Notes: a model not told the origin generated them from the sequence alone. 64,000 bases of DNA from Streptomyces sp. NBC_01476 (GCF_036227265.1 NZ_CP109446.1:4225001-4289000); one strand, 5' to 3'. Shown: positions 35,040 through 44,991, counted from the stretch's first letter. Numbers and translations: made by a program.

Positions 35040-35933
35040 ATGCAGCCCTCCCCCCACCGCGCCACCCGCCGGACAGCCCTCGTCACGGCGGCCGGCGTGC
35101 TGGCCGCAGCCGGCGCATCGCTCGCGCTGGCCGCCCCCGGCTTCGCCTCCCCGGTCACGCACGGCACCCACGGCACCCAGTCCGTGCAGGCCGCCGCCCG
35201 GCCGAACGCGACCGGTACGGGTCTGGCCGACCCGCACAAGAAGGAGATCGCGATGGAGCTGGTCAGCTCCGCCGAGAACTCCTCGCTCGACTGGAAGGCC
35301 CAGTACAAGTACATCGAGGACATCGGCGACGGCCGCGGCTACACCGCCGGCATCATCGGCTTCTGTTCCGGCACCGGTGACATGCTCGAACTCGTCCAGC
35401 ACTACCAGGACGTGAAGCCGGGCAACATCCTCGCGAAGTACCTGCCGGCACTGGAGAACGTGAACGGCACGGACTCCCACGCGGGCCTCGGCACCGCCTT
35501 CGTCAACGACTGGAAGACCGCCGCCAAGGACACCGTCTTCCAGCAGGCGCAGAACGACGAGCGCGACAGCGTCTACTTCAACCCCTCGGTCGACCAGGCC
35601 AAGTCCGACGGCCTGGGCACGCTGGGCCAGTTCATCTACTACGACGCCATCGTGATGCACGGCCCCGGCGACGACCCGGTGAGCTTCGGCGGCATCCGCA
35701 AGACCGCCATCAAGAAGGCCAAGCCCCCGGCGCAGGGCGGCAACGAGACCACCTACCTCAACGCCTTCCTCGACGCCCGCAAGGCCGCGATGAAGACCGA
35801 GGACGCGCACGACGACACCAGCAGGGTGGACACCGAGCAGCGGGTCTTCCTGCAGGCGGGCAACCTCAACCTCGACCCGCCGCTGAAGTGGAAGACCTAC
35901 GGCGACTCGTACCAGATCCTGACCCTGCCGTAG
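35040..35933 (+). CDS. secreted GH46 chitosanase
   Basis: A 297-residue secreted endo-chitosanase that hydrolyses beta-1,4 bonds of chitosan. The signal peptide has twin arginines (RATRRTALV) followed by a long Ala/Leu core and a likely cleavage site after FAS (about residue 37), so Tat export is plausible. The GH46 catalytic pair is visible as Glu79 (SSAENSSLDW) and Asp97 (DIGDGRGYT), 18 residues apart as in the S. sp. N174 enzyme. The start is ATG 35040. Monocistronic, with a palindromic operator directly upstream. Confidence 0.95.
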   Translation: MQPSPHRATRRTALVTAAGVLAAAGASLALAAPGFASPVTHGTHGTQSVQAAARPNATGTGLADPHKKEIAMELVSSAENSSLDWKAQYKYIEDIGDGRGYTAGIIGFCSGTGDMLELVQHYQDVKPGNILAKYLPALENVNGTDSHAGLGTAFVNDWKTAAKDTVFQQAQNDERDSVYFNPSVDQAKSDGLGTLGQFIYYDAIVMHGPGDDPVSFGGIRKTAIKKAKPPAQGGNETTYLNAFLDARKAAMKTEDAHDDTSRVDTEQRVFLQAGNLNLDPPLKWKTYGDSYQILTLP

Positions 35934-36081
35934 CGGGCGCGGCGCCCCGCGGACGGCGTCCGGTCCCCCCGTATCCCCGGTGCGCCGGGGGGACCGGACG
36001 TCCCACCGCGGGGCACCGATCGAACTGATCGACTGATTCGACCCGGCCAATTGCGCAGGCCCGGTGGGTCCCCCGGGGATC

Positions 36082-36087
36082 TAGACT
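36082..36087 (+). promoter_or_regulatory. -10 box of a leaderless gene
   Basis: TAGACT (36082-36087) ends six bases before GTG 36094 and there is no ribosome site, so transcription probably starts at or beside the start codon. Confidence 0.5.
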
Positions 36088-36093
36088 TGGGTC

Positions 36094-36702
36094 GTGAGGT
36101 CAACCGCAGGGTCCTCGTGGGCCGTTCGCGTCGATCAGTGGCCGCAGCGGCTGGACATCGCGCTGTGGCTGCGCGAGTTCGGGCGGATCGCGGTGCCGCC
36201 GGGTGACACCGTCCCCGGCCCGCTGGACGTGCCGGTGCCGCTCTGGAGGAACGCCACCGGGCAGTCCGCGGGGCTCACGGCCGGCTGGCTCGGCTGGTGG
36301 AACGCGCTGCTGAGCTCGCAGGACCGTCCCACCCCGGGGGCCGCGGCGGCCGGACAGCTCGCCTTCGACCCGCCCGGCTTCGCCGGCCTCGACGAGTGGC
36401 CCGAGCTGCAGGACCTGGTCCTGGCGGGCTGGCGTGAGGCGAACGACTGGCACCAGTGGCGCAAGGAGACCGGCCTGGCGGCCGGGCACCGGCACAGCAT
36501 GGTGGTCACCCGGGCGATCGGCGAACTGGAGAACCGGCTGGGGCGCCGGGCCCGGCCCTTCACCATCGCGCTGACGGTGCTCCCGGTCCGGGAGACGACC
36601 GTCCGCCAGGTGGCCCCGGACCACTTCCTGGTTCCCGAACGGGTCTATCTCGGCCCGGACTTCCCCGAACTGATGCAGTCCCTCGCGGCCCCACTGGCTT
36701 AA
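36094..36702 (+). CDS. hypothetical soluble protein
   Basis: A 202-residue protein with no recognised family. It is Trp-rich (WPQRLDIALWLREFG, GWLGWWNALL, EWPELQDLVLAGWREANDWHQW). The C-terminal half reads MVVTRAIGELENRLGRRARPFTIALTVLPVRE, then VAPDHFLVPERVYLGPDFPELMQSL, which looks like a small alpha/beta domain. No transmembrane segment or signal peptide. GTG 36094 is preceded by a -10 box and no ribosome site. Comparable proteins are, I believe, widespread in streptomycetes, but I do not know a role. Confidence 0.65.
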   Translation: MRSTAGSSWAVRVDQWPQRLDIALWLREFGRIAVPPGDTVPGPLDVPVPLWRNATGQSAGLTAGWLGWWNALLSSQDRPTPGAAAAGQLAFDPPGFAGLDEWPELQDLVLAGWREANDWHQWRKETGLAAGHRHSMVVTRAIGELENRLGRRARPFTIALTVLPVRETTVRQVAPDHFLVPERVYLGPDFPELMQSLAAPLA

Positions 36703-36936
36703 GGCGGGAGGGGACGACCGCGGGGGGCACCGGGGTACGACGGCCGGCGGGCGCCGCTCGGGGTGGCCGAGCCGCCGTGCGGTGCGACGGTGACGCCGAC
36801 GCCTGCCGTGCTGGCGGGTGGCGACAAGAAATCGATAATCTGACCGACGGTGTGCCGGGAAGTCTGGTCGGCGCGGGGTACGGAACGGCGGCGGACAGCG
36901 GCGACCGGCGGCCCCGGTGACGTTCCGGGGTGCTCG

Positions 36937-38469
36937 ATGCGCGACGTGGGTGTTGTTCTGCTGCTGGTGGTGCTGGGCACCGCCGTGGCCACTTTCGCCC
37001 GCAGGTGGCGGATACCCGCGCCTTCGCTGCTGGTCGTCGCCGGGCTGGCGGTGGCGCTGGTCCCTGGTGCGCCCGAGTTCCGGGTGCCGCCGCAGGCCAT
37101 CGCCCTGGTCGTCCTGCCGCCGCTGCTCTACGCCGCCGCCGAGGAGATGCCGCTGCGGGACCTGCGGACCGTCTGGCGGCCGGTGACGGTCCTGGCCTTC
37201 GGTCTTGTCCTGGCCTCGGCGGCGGCGGTCGGGGCGCTGGCGGTGGCGGTCACCCCGCTCCCGGCCCCGATGGCTTTCGTGCTGGGCGCGGTGCTGGCCA
37301 GCACCGACCCGGTGGCGGTCACCGCGCTCGGCCGGCGCCTGGCGCTGCCCGGCCGGGTACAGGTGCTGGTGCAGGCGGAGAGCCTCTTCAACGACGCGAC
37401 CTCGCTGGTCCTGTTCAAGGTCGCGGTGGCGGGGGCGGTCGCCGCGGGCTCGGTGAGCGGGCCGGCCGCGGTGGGCCGCTTCGTGGTGCTGGCCGGCGGC
37501 GGCACCGCGGTCGGCGCCGGGGTCGCCGGGCTGGTGGCCCTGCTCCGGCGCCGGACCGCCGACCCGGTGCTGGAGACGGTGATCGCGCTCGTCACCCCGT
37601 ACGCGTCCTATGTCCTCGCGGAGAGCGCGCACACCTCGGGGGTGACCGCGGTGGTGGTGGCCGGGGTGGTGCTCGGCCGCTCCGGGCACCGGCTGTCCGA
37701 CGCGCGGATACGGCTGCAGCTCTCGGCGGTGTACGCGGTGGTGGTCTTCCTGCTGGAGAGCGTGGTGTTCAGCATCGTGGGGCTCGAACTGCCCACGCTG
37801 GTACGGGCGTTGCCGGACGGCACCGGCGCCTGGCCGCTGCAGGCGCTCGCGGTGGCCGCCGCGCTGCTGGGCCTGCGGGTGCTGTGGATGCTGCCGCTGT
37901 CCGCGGTGGTACGGCCGCGGCGCGGCCGGCCGTCCTGGCGGATGGCGTCGGTCGTCACCTGGGCGGGCACCCGGGGGGTCATGCCGCTGGCCGCCGCGCT
38001 GTCCATCCCGCTCACCACGGACGACGGACGGCCGCTGCCGGGGCGCCCGCTGGTGCTGGTGCTGACCACCGCGGTGGTCGTGCTCACCCTCGTCGTCCAG
38101 GGCCTCAGTCTGGCCGGCGTCGTCAACCGGTCGGGGCTCGCCCTCGAACCCGAGCACACCGCCCGCGAGGAGGCAGCCGCCCGTGACGCGCTCGGCAAGG
38201 CCGCCCTGGCCAGGATCGACGAGCTCGCCGGTCTGGAGACACACCCGGCGGCGGCGCTGGGACGGGTCAGGCGGGCGCTGGTGGCGCGGATGGAGAGCGG
38301 CGACGGCGACCCGCTGGCCGACGCGTACACCGGGCTGCGGCGTGAGGTGATCCGGGTGGAGAACGCGGAGCTGCGCCGGCTCTACGAGGTGCACGAGATC
38401 AGTGACGCCACCCGGCGCCGGCTGCAGAACGACCTCGACCGGGAGGAGGCGGGGCTCGGCGAGGCCTGA
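36937..38469 (+). CDS. Na+/H+ antiporter (CPA1/NhaP-like)
   Basis: A 510-residue cation/proton antiporter with about 12 transmembrane helices in the first 410 residues. Ion-site motifs are clear: ASTDPVAVTALGRRL and AESLFNDATSLVLF (the ND motif of electroneutral CPA1 exchangers), then WAGTRGVMPLAAALSIP. The C-terminal 100 residues are a charged cytoplasmic helical tail (REEAAARDALGKAAL ... RRRLQNDLDREEAGLGEA). ATG 36937 (MRDVGVVLLLVVLG) is chosen because the frame upstream is non-hydrophobic and GC-random. Probably maintains pH or sodium balance. Confidence 0.93.
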   Translation: MRDVGVVLLLVVLGTAVATFARRWRIPAPSLLVVAGLAVALVPGAPEFRVPPQAIALVVLPPLLYAAAEEMPLRDLRTVWRPVTVLAFGLVLASAAAVGALAVAVTPLPAPMAFVLGAVLASTDPVAVTALGRRLALPGRVQVLVQAESLFNDATSLVLFKVAVAGAVAAGSVSGPAAVGRFVVLAGGGTAVGAGVAGLVALLRRRTADPVLETVIALVTPYASYVLAESAHTSGVTAVVVAGVVLGRSGHRLSDARIRLQLSAVYAVVVFLLESVVFSIVGLELPTLVRALPDGTGAWPLQALAVAAALLGLRVLWMLPLSAVVRPRRGRPSWRMASVVTWAGTRGVMPLAAALSIPLTTDDGRPLPGRPLVLVLTTAVVVLTLVVQGLSLAGVVNRSGLALEPEHTAREEAAARDALGKAALARIDELAGLETHPAAALGRVRRALVARMESGDGDPLADAYTGLRREVIRVENAELRRLYEVHEISDATRRRLQNDLDREEAGLGEA

Positions 38470-38532
38470 GTCCCGGTGCTCCGGGTATGTCCGGGGTCGG
38501 CGGGCCGCGGACAGCCTTAAGAGACCCGTAAC

Positions 38533-38560
38533 TTGACGGCACAGGTTTATCGGCCATACT
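38533..38560 (+). promoter_or_regulatory. sigma-70-type promoter of the acidic protein gene
   Basis: TTGACG (38533-38538) and CATACT (38555-38560) are separated by 16 bases; the GTG start follows seven bases later. A good housekeeping promoter for a leaderless mRNA. Confidence 0.65.
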
Positions 38561-38567
38561 GCCCGGC

Positions 38568-39440
38568 GTGGAGCAGCGCATAGGTTCGTCCAGCCCGCCG
38601 GTGCCACCCGCAGGGATCGATCCTGCGTTCATCCCCGGCCTCACGCCCCCGGCCCCGGCCGCGGGGTCGCCCGCCGCCGCCGAGAAGTCGGCGGACACAG
38701 CGGACAATTCGCCCGAGGAGGTCGCCGCGGCGGGAGCCGCGGAGTCCGCTTCCCCGGAGGTGGTCGCCGTCGAGGAGACGCCGGACGCCGGGGCCGTACC
38801 GGAAGCGGAGGACACGGAGGACACGGCCGCCGCGGACGACGCGGCCGAGGAGGAGCCGGAGGAGGACGGGCTGCCCGTCTTCGAGGCCATCGACCGCCGC
38901 GGCGCGATCATCGCGGACGCCTCGGGGGTCACCTTCCGGCTCGACGACCAGGAGGCGGAGTTCGGCTGGGACGAGATCGGCGCGGTCGAGATCGACACGC
39001 CGCGCTTCTCCCGCCGCTTCTCGGTGACCGTCTACACCTCCACCCGCCGCTGGTTCCAGGCCGATGTGGACGCGCCCTCGCGCGCGACGCTGAAGCAGTG
39101 GACCGCGGAACTCGACGCGGTCCTCGACGCCCGCTTCGAGGACGGGAGCGCGGAGGAGGAGCCGGAACAGGACACGGAGCAAGAGTCCGCGTCGCAGGAG
39201 GCGCCGGAGGTCACGGCCGGCGCCGGGGCCGAGGACACGGATTCTGCCGAGGACACCGGTTCTGAGGACACCGGTTCCGAAGACGCGCCCGGGGAGACGG
39301 CTGCCGCCGGGTCCGGCGCCGCCAAGGACGCCACGTCCGGGGCCGGCCCGAAGACCGGCACCAAGGGCGCCGCCAAGGCCCTCACCAAGGACGCCGCCAA
39401 GGATTCCACCGCCAAGGCCGACGCCGAGTCGAAGGCGTAA
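38568..39440 (+). CDS. acidic protein with a central PH-like domain
   Basis: A 290-residue protein. Residues 1-105 are Pro/Ala/Glu-rich and disordered. Residues about 105-190 form a compact beta-rich domain (GLPVFEAIDRRGAIIADASGVTFRLDDQEAEFGWDEIGAVEI ... SVTVYTSTRRWFQADVDAPS), followed by a helix, in keeping with a PH-like fold. Residues 195-290 are an acidic, then Ala/Lys-rich tail with repeats (EDTGSEDTGSEDA; AAKALTKDAAKDSTAKADA). Function unknown. GTG 38568 fits a leaderless promoter. A long hairpin follows. Confidence 0.75.
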   Translation: MEQRIGSSSPPVPPAGIDPAFIPGLTPPAPAAGSPAAAEKSADTADNSPEEVAAAGAAESASPEVVAVEETPDAGAVPEAEDTEDTAAADDAAEEEPEEDGLPVFEAIDRRGAIIADASGVTFRLDDQEAEFGWDEIGAVEIDTPRFSRRFSVTVYTSTRRWFQADVDAPSRATLKQWTAELDAVLDARFEDGSAEEEPEQDTEQESASQEAPEVTAGAGAEDTDSAEDTGSEDTGSEDAPGETAAAGSGAAKDATSGAGPKTGTKGAAKALTKDAAKDSTAKADAESKA

Positions 39441-39454
39441 GGCCGGCCGACCCC

Positions 39455-39495
39455 GCGTCAGGGGGCAGGCGCACCCCGCGCCTGCCCCCTGACGC
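39455..39495 (+). terminator. 18-bp perfect hairpin
   Basis: Bases 39455-39472 (GCGTCAGGGGGCAGGCGC) pair perfectly with 39478-39495 around a five-base ACCCC loop, 15 bases after the acidic protein gene. No T-tract. Confidence 0.85.
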
Positions 39496-39579
39496 ATGTC
39501 CGGCCGCCGCCCAGGCGCCCACCCCGGCCCGGCCCCAGGGTGAACGCCACCCCGACGGCGGGGGGAGGCGCACATCACG

Positions 39580-39612
39580 CGTTAAGAAAGCGCTAGGGAA
39601 GCGCTAAGGGTC
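39580..39612 (+). promoter_or_regulatory. three 11-bp direct repeats upstream of the APC transporter gene
   Basis: CGTTAAGAAAG (39580), CGCTAGGGAAG (39591) and CGCTAAGGGTC (39602) follow one another in exact 11-bp phase, about 96 bases before the transporter start. This is the layout of OmpR/PhoB-family response-regulator sites. An orphan kdpD sensor kinase lies downstream. Confidence 0.65.
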
Positions 39613-39707
39613 GTCGAGCGGGTGCATACGCTGTACAGACGCCGGCCCGCGCCGTCTTGACGACGCTTCGGACCCGCCCCCGGCAGCCGTACGACAGGAG
39701 CCCCACC

Positions 39708-41663
39708 TTGGCCACCACCGCCCCGACCGGCGGCCTTCGCGCCTGGCTGCTGGAGGGCCTGTCGGACATGGGGAAGTACCCCCGGCCGCAGGAGAACAAG
39801 CCGGAGCGGTCCACGGAGCCCGCCGGGCAGGGGCAGCGCTGGTGGCGGGTGATGTGCCTCACCGGTGTCGACTACTTCTCCACCCTCGGGTACCAGCCGG
39901 GCATCGCCGCGCTGGCCGCCGGGCTGCTCTCGCCGATCGCCACCGTCGTGCTGGTGATCGTGACCCTGGCGGGCGCGCTGCCGGTCTACCGGCGGGTCGC
40001 GGAGGACAGCCCGCACGGCGAGGGCTCCATCGCGATGCTGGAGCGGCTGCTCTCCTTCTGGAAGGGCAAGCTCTTCGTCCTGGCCCTGCTCGGCTTCGCG
40101 GCGACCGACTTCCTCATCACGATCACCCTCTCGGCGGCCGACGCCAGCACCCACCTGGTGGAGAACCCGCACTTCAGCAACGCCCTGCACAGCCACCAGC
40201 TGCTGATCACACTGCTGCTGGTGGCGCTGCTCGGCGCGGTCTTCCTCAAGGGATTCCTGGAGGCGATCGGTGTCGCCGTGGTGCTGGTCGGCCTCTATCT
40301 CGCGCTGAACGTCGTGGTGGTCGGCGACGGCCTGTGGCATGTGATCACCGCCCCGCACCTGGTGACGGACTGGCGGCACGGCCTGACCGCCGAACGCGGC
40401 AACGTCTTCGTGATGATCGGCGTCTCGCTGCTGATCTTCCCGAAGCTCGCCCTCGGCATGTCCGGCTTCGAGACCGGTGTGGCCGTCATGCCGCACGTCA
40501 AGGGCGACCCCGGCGACTTTGAGGACCGCCCGGCCGGCCGGATCCGCGGCACCAAGAAGCTGCTGACCACCGCCGCCCTGATCATGAGCGTCTTCCTCAT
40601 CGCGACCAGCTTCATCACCACCGTGCTCATCCCGAAGGCCGAGTTCGAGAACGGCGGCCAGGCCAACGGCCGCGCGCTGGCCTTCCTCGCGCACCAGTAC
40701 CTCGGCTCCGGCTTCGGCACGGTCTACGACTTCTCGACCATCGCCATCCTCTGGTTCGCCGGCGCCTCGGCGATGGCCGGGCTGCTGAACCTGATGCCGC
40801 GCTATCTGCCGCGGTACGGCATGGCGCCGCACTGGGCCCGGGCGGTCCGGCCGATGGTGCTGGTCTTCACCCTCGTGGCCTTCCTGGTGACGTGGATCTT
40901 CGACGCGAACGTCGACAAGCAGGGCGGCGCGTACGCCACCGGTGTGCTGGTGCTGATGAGTTCGGCGGCCATCGCGGTGACCATCGCGGCCCGCACGGCC
41001 GGTCAGCGCAACTGGACGATCGGCTTCGGGATCATCGCGGTGGTGTTCCTCTACACCACCGTGGTCAACGTCGTGGAGCGCCCGGACGGTGTGAAGATCG
41101 GTGCCTGCTTCATCGGCGGCATCGTGCTGGTCTCGCTGCTGTCCCGCCTCGCCCGCTCCTTCGAACTGCGGGTCACCAGCGTCGAGATGGACGACATGGC
41201 GGCCCGTTTCGTCCGGGACATCGCCAGCCGCCGGATCCGCTTCATCGCCAACGAGCCAGGGCAGCGGGACGCCGCGGAGTACCGCGACAAGGTGCACCAG
41301 ATCCGCGCCGACAACGACATCCCGCCCGAGGACGACCTGGTCTTCGTCGAGGTGACGGTGCTGGACGCCTCGGAGTTCGAGTCGGCGGTGGTGGTGCGCG
41401 GCCAGGTGATGCACGGCCGCTACCGGGTGCTGTCGCTGGAGAGCTCGACCGTGCCGAACGCGCTCGCCGCCTTCCTGCTGCATGTGCGGGACGAGACCGG
41501 CAGCAAGCCGCACATCTACTTCGAGTGGACCGAGGGCAGCCCGTTCGCCAACTTCCTGCGCTTCTTCCTCTTCGGCCAGGGCGAGGTGGCCCCGGTCACC
41601 CGCGAGGTGCTGCGGGAGGCCGAGCCGGACCGCAACCGCCGGCCCCGCGTCCACGTGGCCTGA
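39708..41663 (+). CDS. APC-superfamily transporter, probably K+-linked
   Basis: A 651-residue membrane protein with about 12 helices in residues 50-490 and a soluble C-terminal domain of about 160 residues. The transport core starts [32 protein letters not shown], resembling APC-fold potassium (KUP/KimA-like) and amino-acid carriers. The C-terminal domain (SSRRIRF region to [19 protein letters not shown]) is not a known ligand-binding fold to me. TTG 39708 follows AGGAG at seven bases; earlier in-frame starts lack a ribosome site. A KdpD-type sensor kinase is encoded convergently next door, which supports a potassium role. This is inference. Confidence 0.85.
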   Translation: MATTAPTGGLRAWLLEGLSDMGKYPRPQENKPERSTEPAGQGQRWWRVMCLTGVDYFSTLGYQPGIAALAAGLLSPIATVVLVIVTLAGALPVYRRVAEDSPHGEGSIAMLERLLSFWKGKLFVLALLGFAATDFLITITLSAADASTHLVENPHFSNALHSHQLLITLLLVALLGAVFLKGFLEAIGVAVVLVGLYLALNVVVVGDGLWHVITAPHLVTDWRHGLTAERGNVFVMIGVSLLIFPKLALGMSGFETGVAVMPHVKGDPGDFEDRPAGRIRGTKKLLTTAALIMSVFLIATSFITTVLIPKAEFENGGQANGRALAFLAHQYLGSGFGTVYDFSTIAILWFAGASAMAGLLNLMPRYLPRYGMAPHWARAVRPMVLVFTLVAFLVTWIFDANVDKQGGAYATGVLVLMSSAAIAVTIAARTAGQRNWTIGFGIIAVVFLYTTVVNVVERPDGVKIGACFIGGIVLVSLLSRLARSFELRVTSVEMDDMAARFVRDIASRRIRFIANEPGQRDAAEYRDKVHQIRADNDIPPEDDLVFVEVTVLDASEFESAVVVRGQVMHGRYRVLSLESSTVPNALAAFLLHVRDETGSKPHIYFEWTEGSPFANFLRFFLFGQGEVAPVTREVLREAEPDRNRRPRVHVA

Positions 41664-41695
41664 GCCGGCCGTCAGCGTCCGCACCGGGGCCCGCC

Positions 41696-44197
41696 TCACC
41701 GCGCCTTCTCCTCGTGGCGGACGCCCGGGACCGGTTCCGGGGCACCCGCGGCGGGCAGCGACAGCACCATGGTCAGGCCGCCGCCGGGGGTGTCCTCGGG
41801 GGTGAGGCTGCCGTGCATCGCCTCGGTGAGGCCGCGGGACAGCGCCAGGCCGAGCCCGAGACCGGTGCTGTTGTCGGTGTCGCCCATCCGCTGGAACGGC
41901 TCGAAGGCGTGCTCCCGGTCCGCCTCGGACAGGCCGGGGCCGCGGTCGACGACCCGCAGCTCCACCCGGCCGGCGATGGCGCCGGCGGTGAGCACCACCG
42001 GTTCGCCGGGCGGTGCGTGCCGCACCGCGTTGCTGATCAGATTAGCGATCACCCGCTCCAGCAGCGGCGGATCGGCCAGGACGGCCGGCGCCTCCTCCAG
42101 GCCGTACGCGTCGACGCCGGGCGCGCCGGCCGGCAGCGACTCCAGGGCCGCGGGCAGCACCTCCTCCAGGGCGGTGGCCCGCAGATCCAGCGACAGCGCG
42201 CCCGCCTGCAGCCTGCTCATGTCCAGCAGGTTGTCCACCAGCCGGCTGAGGCGGCTGAGCGACTCCTCTGCGGTGGCCAGGAGTTCGTCGCGGTCCTCGG
42301 CGGAGAAGCGCACGTCCTGGCTGCGCAGCGAGCTGACCGCGGCCCAGCCGGCCGCCAGCGGTGTGCGCAGGTCGTGGCTGACCGCGGCCAGCAGCGCGGT
42401 ACGCATCCGGTCGGCGGCCTTCACCGGCTCTATCTCGGCCGCCGCCTCGGCCAGCCGGGCCCGCTCCACGGCCGCCGACACATGCGCCGCGAAGGCGGCG
42501 AGCACCCGCTGGTCGGCGGCGGGCAGCGACCGCCCGCGCAGCACCAGGGTGGACCGCCCGGCCGGCACCTGGACGGCGGTGTCGTCGTCGACCGGCGCCG
42601 CGGTCAGCTCGGCGGACTCCATGCCGAAGGTCTCCCGGGCCCGCTCCAGCAGTGCCGGCAGGACGTCCCCGCCGCGCACGATGCTGCCGGCCAGCGAGGA
42701 GAGCGTCTCGGCCTCCGCGGTGGCCCTGGCCGCCCGGCGCGACAGCCGCAGCGAACGGTCCACGATGGCCGCGACCGTACCGGCGACCACCGCGAACACC
42801 CCGAGCGCCAGGATGTTGTTGGGCTCGGCGATGGTGAACTTGCCGATCGGCGGGATGAACCAGTAGTTGAGCACCAGTGAGGCGGTGACGGAGGCGACCA
42901 CCGCCGACACCACCCCGCCGGTGCACGCCACCCCGACCACCGCCAGCAGGAAGAGCAGCGCCTCGCTGGTCAGATTGAGGCTGCCGCGGCTGCCGGCGAG
43001 GACCGCGGCCAGGCCGAAGGGCAGCACAAGACCGGCGACCGGCCCGGCGATCAGCCGGGAGGTGGACAGCGTCCGGCGGCGCGAGGGCAGCAGCCGGCCG
43101 CGGCCGGCCCGCTCGTGGGTGACGATGTGCACGTCGATCTCGTCGGAGCTGGTCACCGTGGTGTCGCCGATGCCCCGCCCGGTCAGCAGTTTCTCCAGCC
43201 GGCCGCGCCGGCTGGAGCCGAGCACCAGCTGGGTGGCGCCCGCGGCCCGGGCGAAGTCCAGCAGCGCGCCGGGCACGTTGTCGCCGACCACCGAGTGGTA
43301 GCTGCCGCCCAGGCTCTCCACCAGCTGCCGCTGCCGGGCCAGCGCCACCGGCGAGGAGCCGGTGGCCAGGCCGTCGCTGCGGGCCACATGCACCGCCATC
43401 AGGTCGCCGCCGGCCGACCGGTCGGCGATCCTGGCCGCCCGCCGGATCAGCGTCTGCCCTTCCGGGCCGCCGGTCAGCGCCACCACGATCCGCTCGCGGG
43501 TCTCCCAGACACGCCCTATGCCGTGGTCGCTGCGATACTTCCGCAGCGCCTCGTCCACCCGGCCGGCCACCCACAGCAGCGCCAGTTCGCGCAGCGCGGT
43601 GAGGTTGCCGATGCGGAAGTAGTTGGCGAGCGCCGCGTCGATCTTCTCCGGCGCGTACACGTTGCCGTGCGCGAGGCGGCGGCGCAGCGCTTCCGCGGGC
43701 ATGTCCACCAGCTCGATCTGGAACGCCCGGCGGACCGCCTCGTCCGGCACGGTCTCGCGCTGCGGCACCTCGGTGATCTTCTCGACCACGTCGTTGACCG
43801 ACTCCAGGTGCTGGATGTTGACCGTGGTGACCACGTCGATGCCCGCCGCCAGCAGCGTCTCCACGTCCTGCCAGCGTTTGGGGTGGCGGCTGCCCGGCGG
43901 GTTGGTGTGCGGGAGTTCGTCGACCAGCGCGACCTCGGGGCGCCGGGCCAGCACCGCGTCCAGGTCCATCTCGGAGAGCACGGTGCCGCGGTACTCCCGC
44001 TCGACCCGGGGTACGACCTCAAGGCCGGTCAGCTTCTCCAGCGTGTACGGCCGGTTGTGGCACTCCACGAACGCGACCACCACGTCGGTGCCGCGCTCGG
44101 CCCGGCGCCGCCCCTCGTCCAGCATCCGGTACGTCTTGCCGACGCCGGGCGCGGCCCCGAGGAAGACCTTCAGCCGGCCGGGCCGGGGTTCGGACAT
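41696..44197 (-). CDS. kdpD: KdpD-type sensor histidine kinase, orphan
   Basis: An 833-residue sensor kinase. It has the N-terminal KdpD domain (residues about 5-215, Walker A GAAPGVGKTYRML), a universal-stress-like domain (about 240-370), DUF4118 with four transmembrane helices (about 395-500), a GAF-like stretch, a HisKA domain with SHDLRTPLA (His about 607) and an HATPase domain ending GLGLGLALSRGL. All kinase motifs are present. ATG 44197 follows GGAGG. KdpD senses potassium or turgor and phosphorylates KdpE. Neither kdpE nor kdpFABC is in the window; the convergent APC transporter may be the output. Confidence 0.94.
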   Translation of the reverse strand: MSEPRPGRLKVFLGAAPGVGKTYRMLDEGRRRAERGTDVVVAFVECHNRPYTLEKLTGLEVVPRVEREYRGTVLSEMDLDAVLARRPEVALVDELPHTNPPGSRHPKRWQDVETLLAAGIDVVTTVNIQHLESVNDVVEKITEVPQRETVPDEAVRRAFQIELVDMPAEALRRRLAHGNVYAPEKIDAALANYFRIGNLTALRELALLWVAGRVDEALRKYRSDHGIGRVWETRERIVVALTGGPEGQTLIRRAARIADRSAGGDLMAVHVARSDGLATGSSPVALARQRQLVESLGGSYHSVVGDNVPGALLDFARAAGATQLVLGSSRRGRLEKLLTGRGIGDTTVTSSDEIDVHIVTHERAGRGRLLPSRRRTLSTSRLIAGPVAGLVLPFGLAAVLAGSRGSLNLTSEALLFLLAVVGVACTGGVVSAVVASVTASLVLNYWFIPPIGKFTIAEPNNILALGVFAVVAGTVAAIVDRSLRLSRRAARATAEAETLSSLAGSIVRGGDVLPALLERARETFGMESAELTAAPVDDDTAVQVPAGRSTLVLRGRSLPAADQRVLAAFAAHVSAAVERARLAEAAAEIEPVKAADRMRTALLAAVSHDLRTPLAAGWAAVSSLRSQDVRFSAEDRDELLATAEESLSRLSRLVDNLLDMSRLQAGALSLDLRATALEEVLPAALESLPAGAPGVDAYGLEEAPAVLADPPLLERVIANLISNAVRHAPPGEPVVLTAGAIAGRVELRVVDRGPGLSEADREHAFEPFQRMGDTDNSTGLGLGLALSRGLTEAMHGSLTPEDTPGGGLTMVLSLPAAGAPEPVPGVRHEEKAR

Positions 44198-44604
44198 GGG
44201 CGTGCCTCCGGGATCGAGCGGGGGACCGGCGGGGACCGGTGGCTTCTCCAGGCAATCCGGCGGACGCCGCCGCGGCCAGCGCGTTAACGCCTTCCTTGCA
44301 CCTGACGGGGCCACGTTGACGCTCCGTTGACGGGCCGGGCGGGGCGGGCGGTGTCAGGCGGTGCGGGCGGGGCGGTTTCAGGCGGTGCCGGGCGGTGTCA
44401 GGGGGGCGTCAGGGAACGCGCCCCGGCGTCAAGCGCACGTCAGCGGGGCCCCGGGGTGGTGCCGGGCCGGGCATAGCGTTCCCGACAGCGCCGCGGGCGG
44501 TTCGCACCGCGGCGGAGGACCGCGGAGCGCGGACCGCCGGAGGCGGACCCCGCACCGCTTCCGCCGGATCCCACACCGGATCGTTCGATCGTCAGGAGAG
44601 CGCC
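44198..44604. other. 407-bp divergent intergenic region with repeats
   Basis: No gene seen. It holds the perfect palindrome GCGTTAACGC (44281-44290) and CGTTGACG twice in 11-bp phase (44314 and 44325). TCAGGCGGTGC occurs twice (44354, 44378), and CGTCA occurs in 11-bp phase at 44427 and 44438. It separates kdpD (minus) from the SAV_915-like/lysA frame (plus) and probably carries both promoters. Confidence 0.6.
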
Positions 44605-44991
44605 ATGTCACCGAGCCGGACCGCGGAGGACGCCGGAGCCCCACGGGGGCACCGCCCGGACGAAGTCCCAGGGACGGGCCCGGCCGGACACTCCTTGTTC
44701 GTCCCCGCCGGGTCGGGGCCGCTGGGCCGCGCCGTCCGCTTCTTCCGCACCGCACTCGGCAGCCGTACCGCCGTCGCCTTCACCACCGAGGAGCGGCTGG
44801 TCCGCACGCTCGGCCCGGCGCAGGAGTGGATCCGGCTCTCCGAGCCGGCCCTGCGGGCGCTGGCCGCGCCGCTCGGCATCAGCTCGCTGCGGATCGACCC
44901 GCGGCTGTCCGCGCCCGCCGCCGGCGCTCCCGCGCCGCATGAGCCCGCGGACCGGCCGTCCCACCCTCTGCTGACCCCCCAGGAGGTCACC
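44605..44991 (+). CDS. SAV_915-like segment, open in frame into lysA
   Basis: From ATG 44605 (after AGGAG) the frame encodes about 129 residues with no stop before lysA. Residues about 30-105 (HSLFVPAGSGPLGRAVRFFRTALGSRTAVAFTTEERLVRTLGPAQEWIRLSEPALRALAAPLGISSLRIDP) match the small SAV_915-type family of streptomycetes, which is normally a stand-alone protein of similar size. Either the stop codon has been lost and the product is a 580-residue fusion with LysA, or translation restarts at the strong internal site before 44992. Function of the family unknown. Confidence 0.7.

Noticed and set aside
39582..41699. Long open frame on the minus strand opposite the APC transporter gene, and similar ones opposite zur/znu and aspS.
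   Set aside because: In high-G+C DNA, frames opposite real genes stay open by chance; their products are Pro/Arg/His-rich with no domains, while the plus-strand genes show clear membrane or enzyme motifs.
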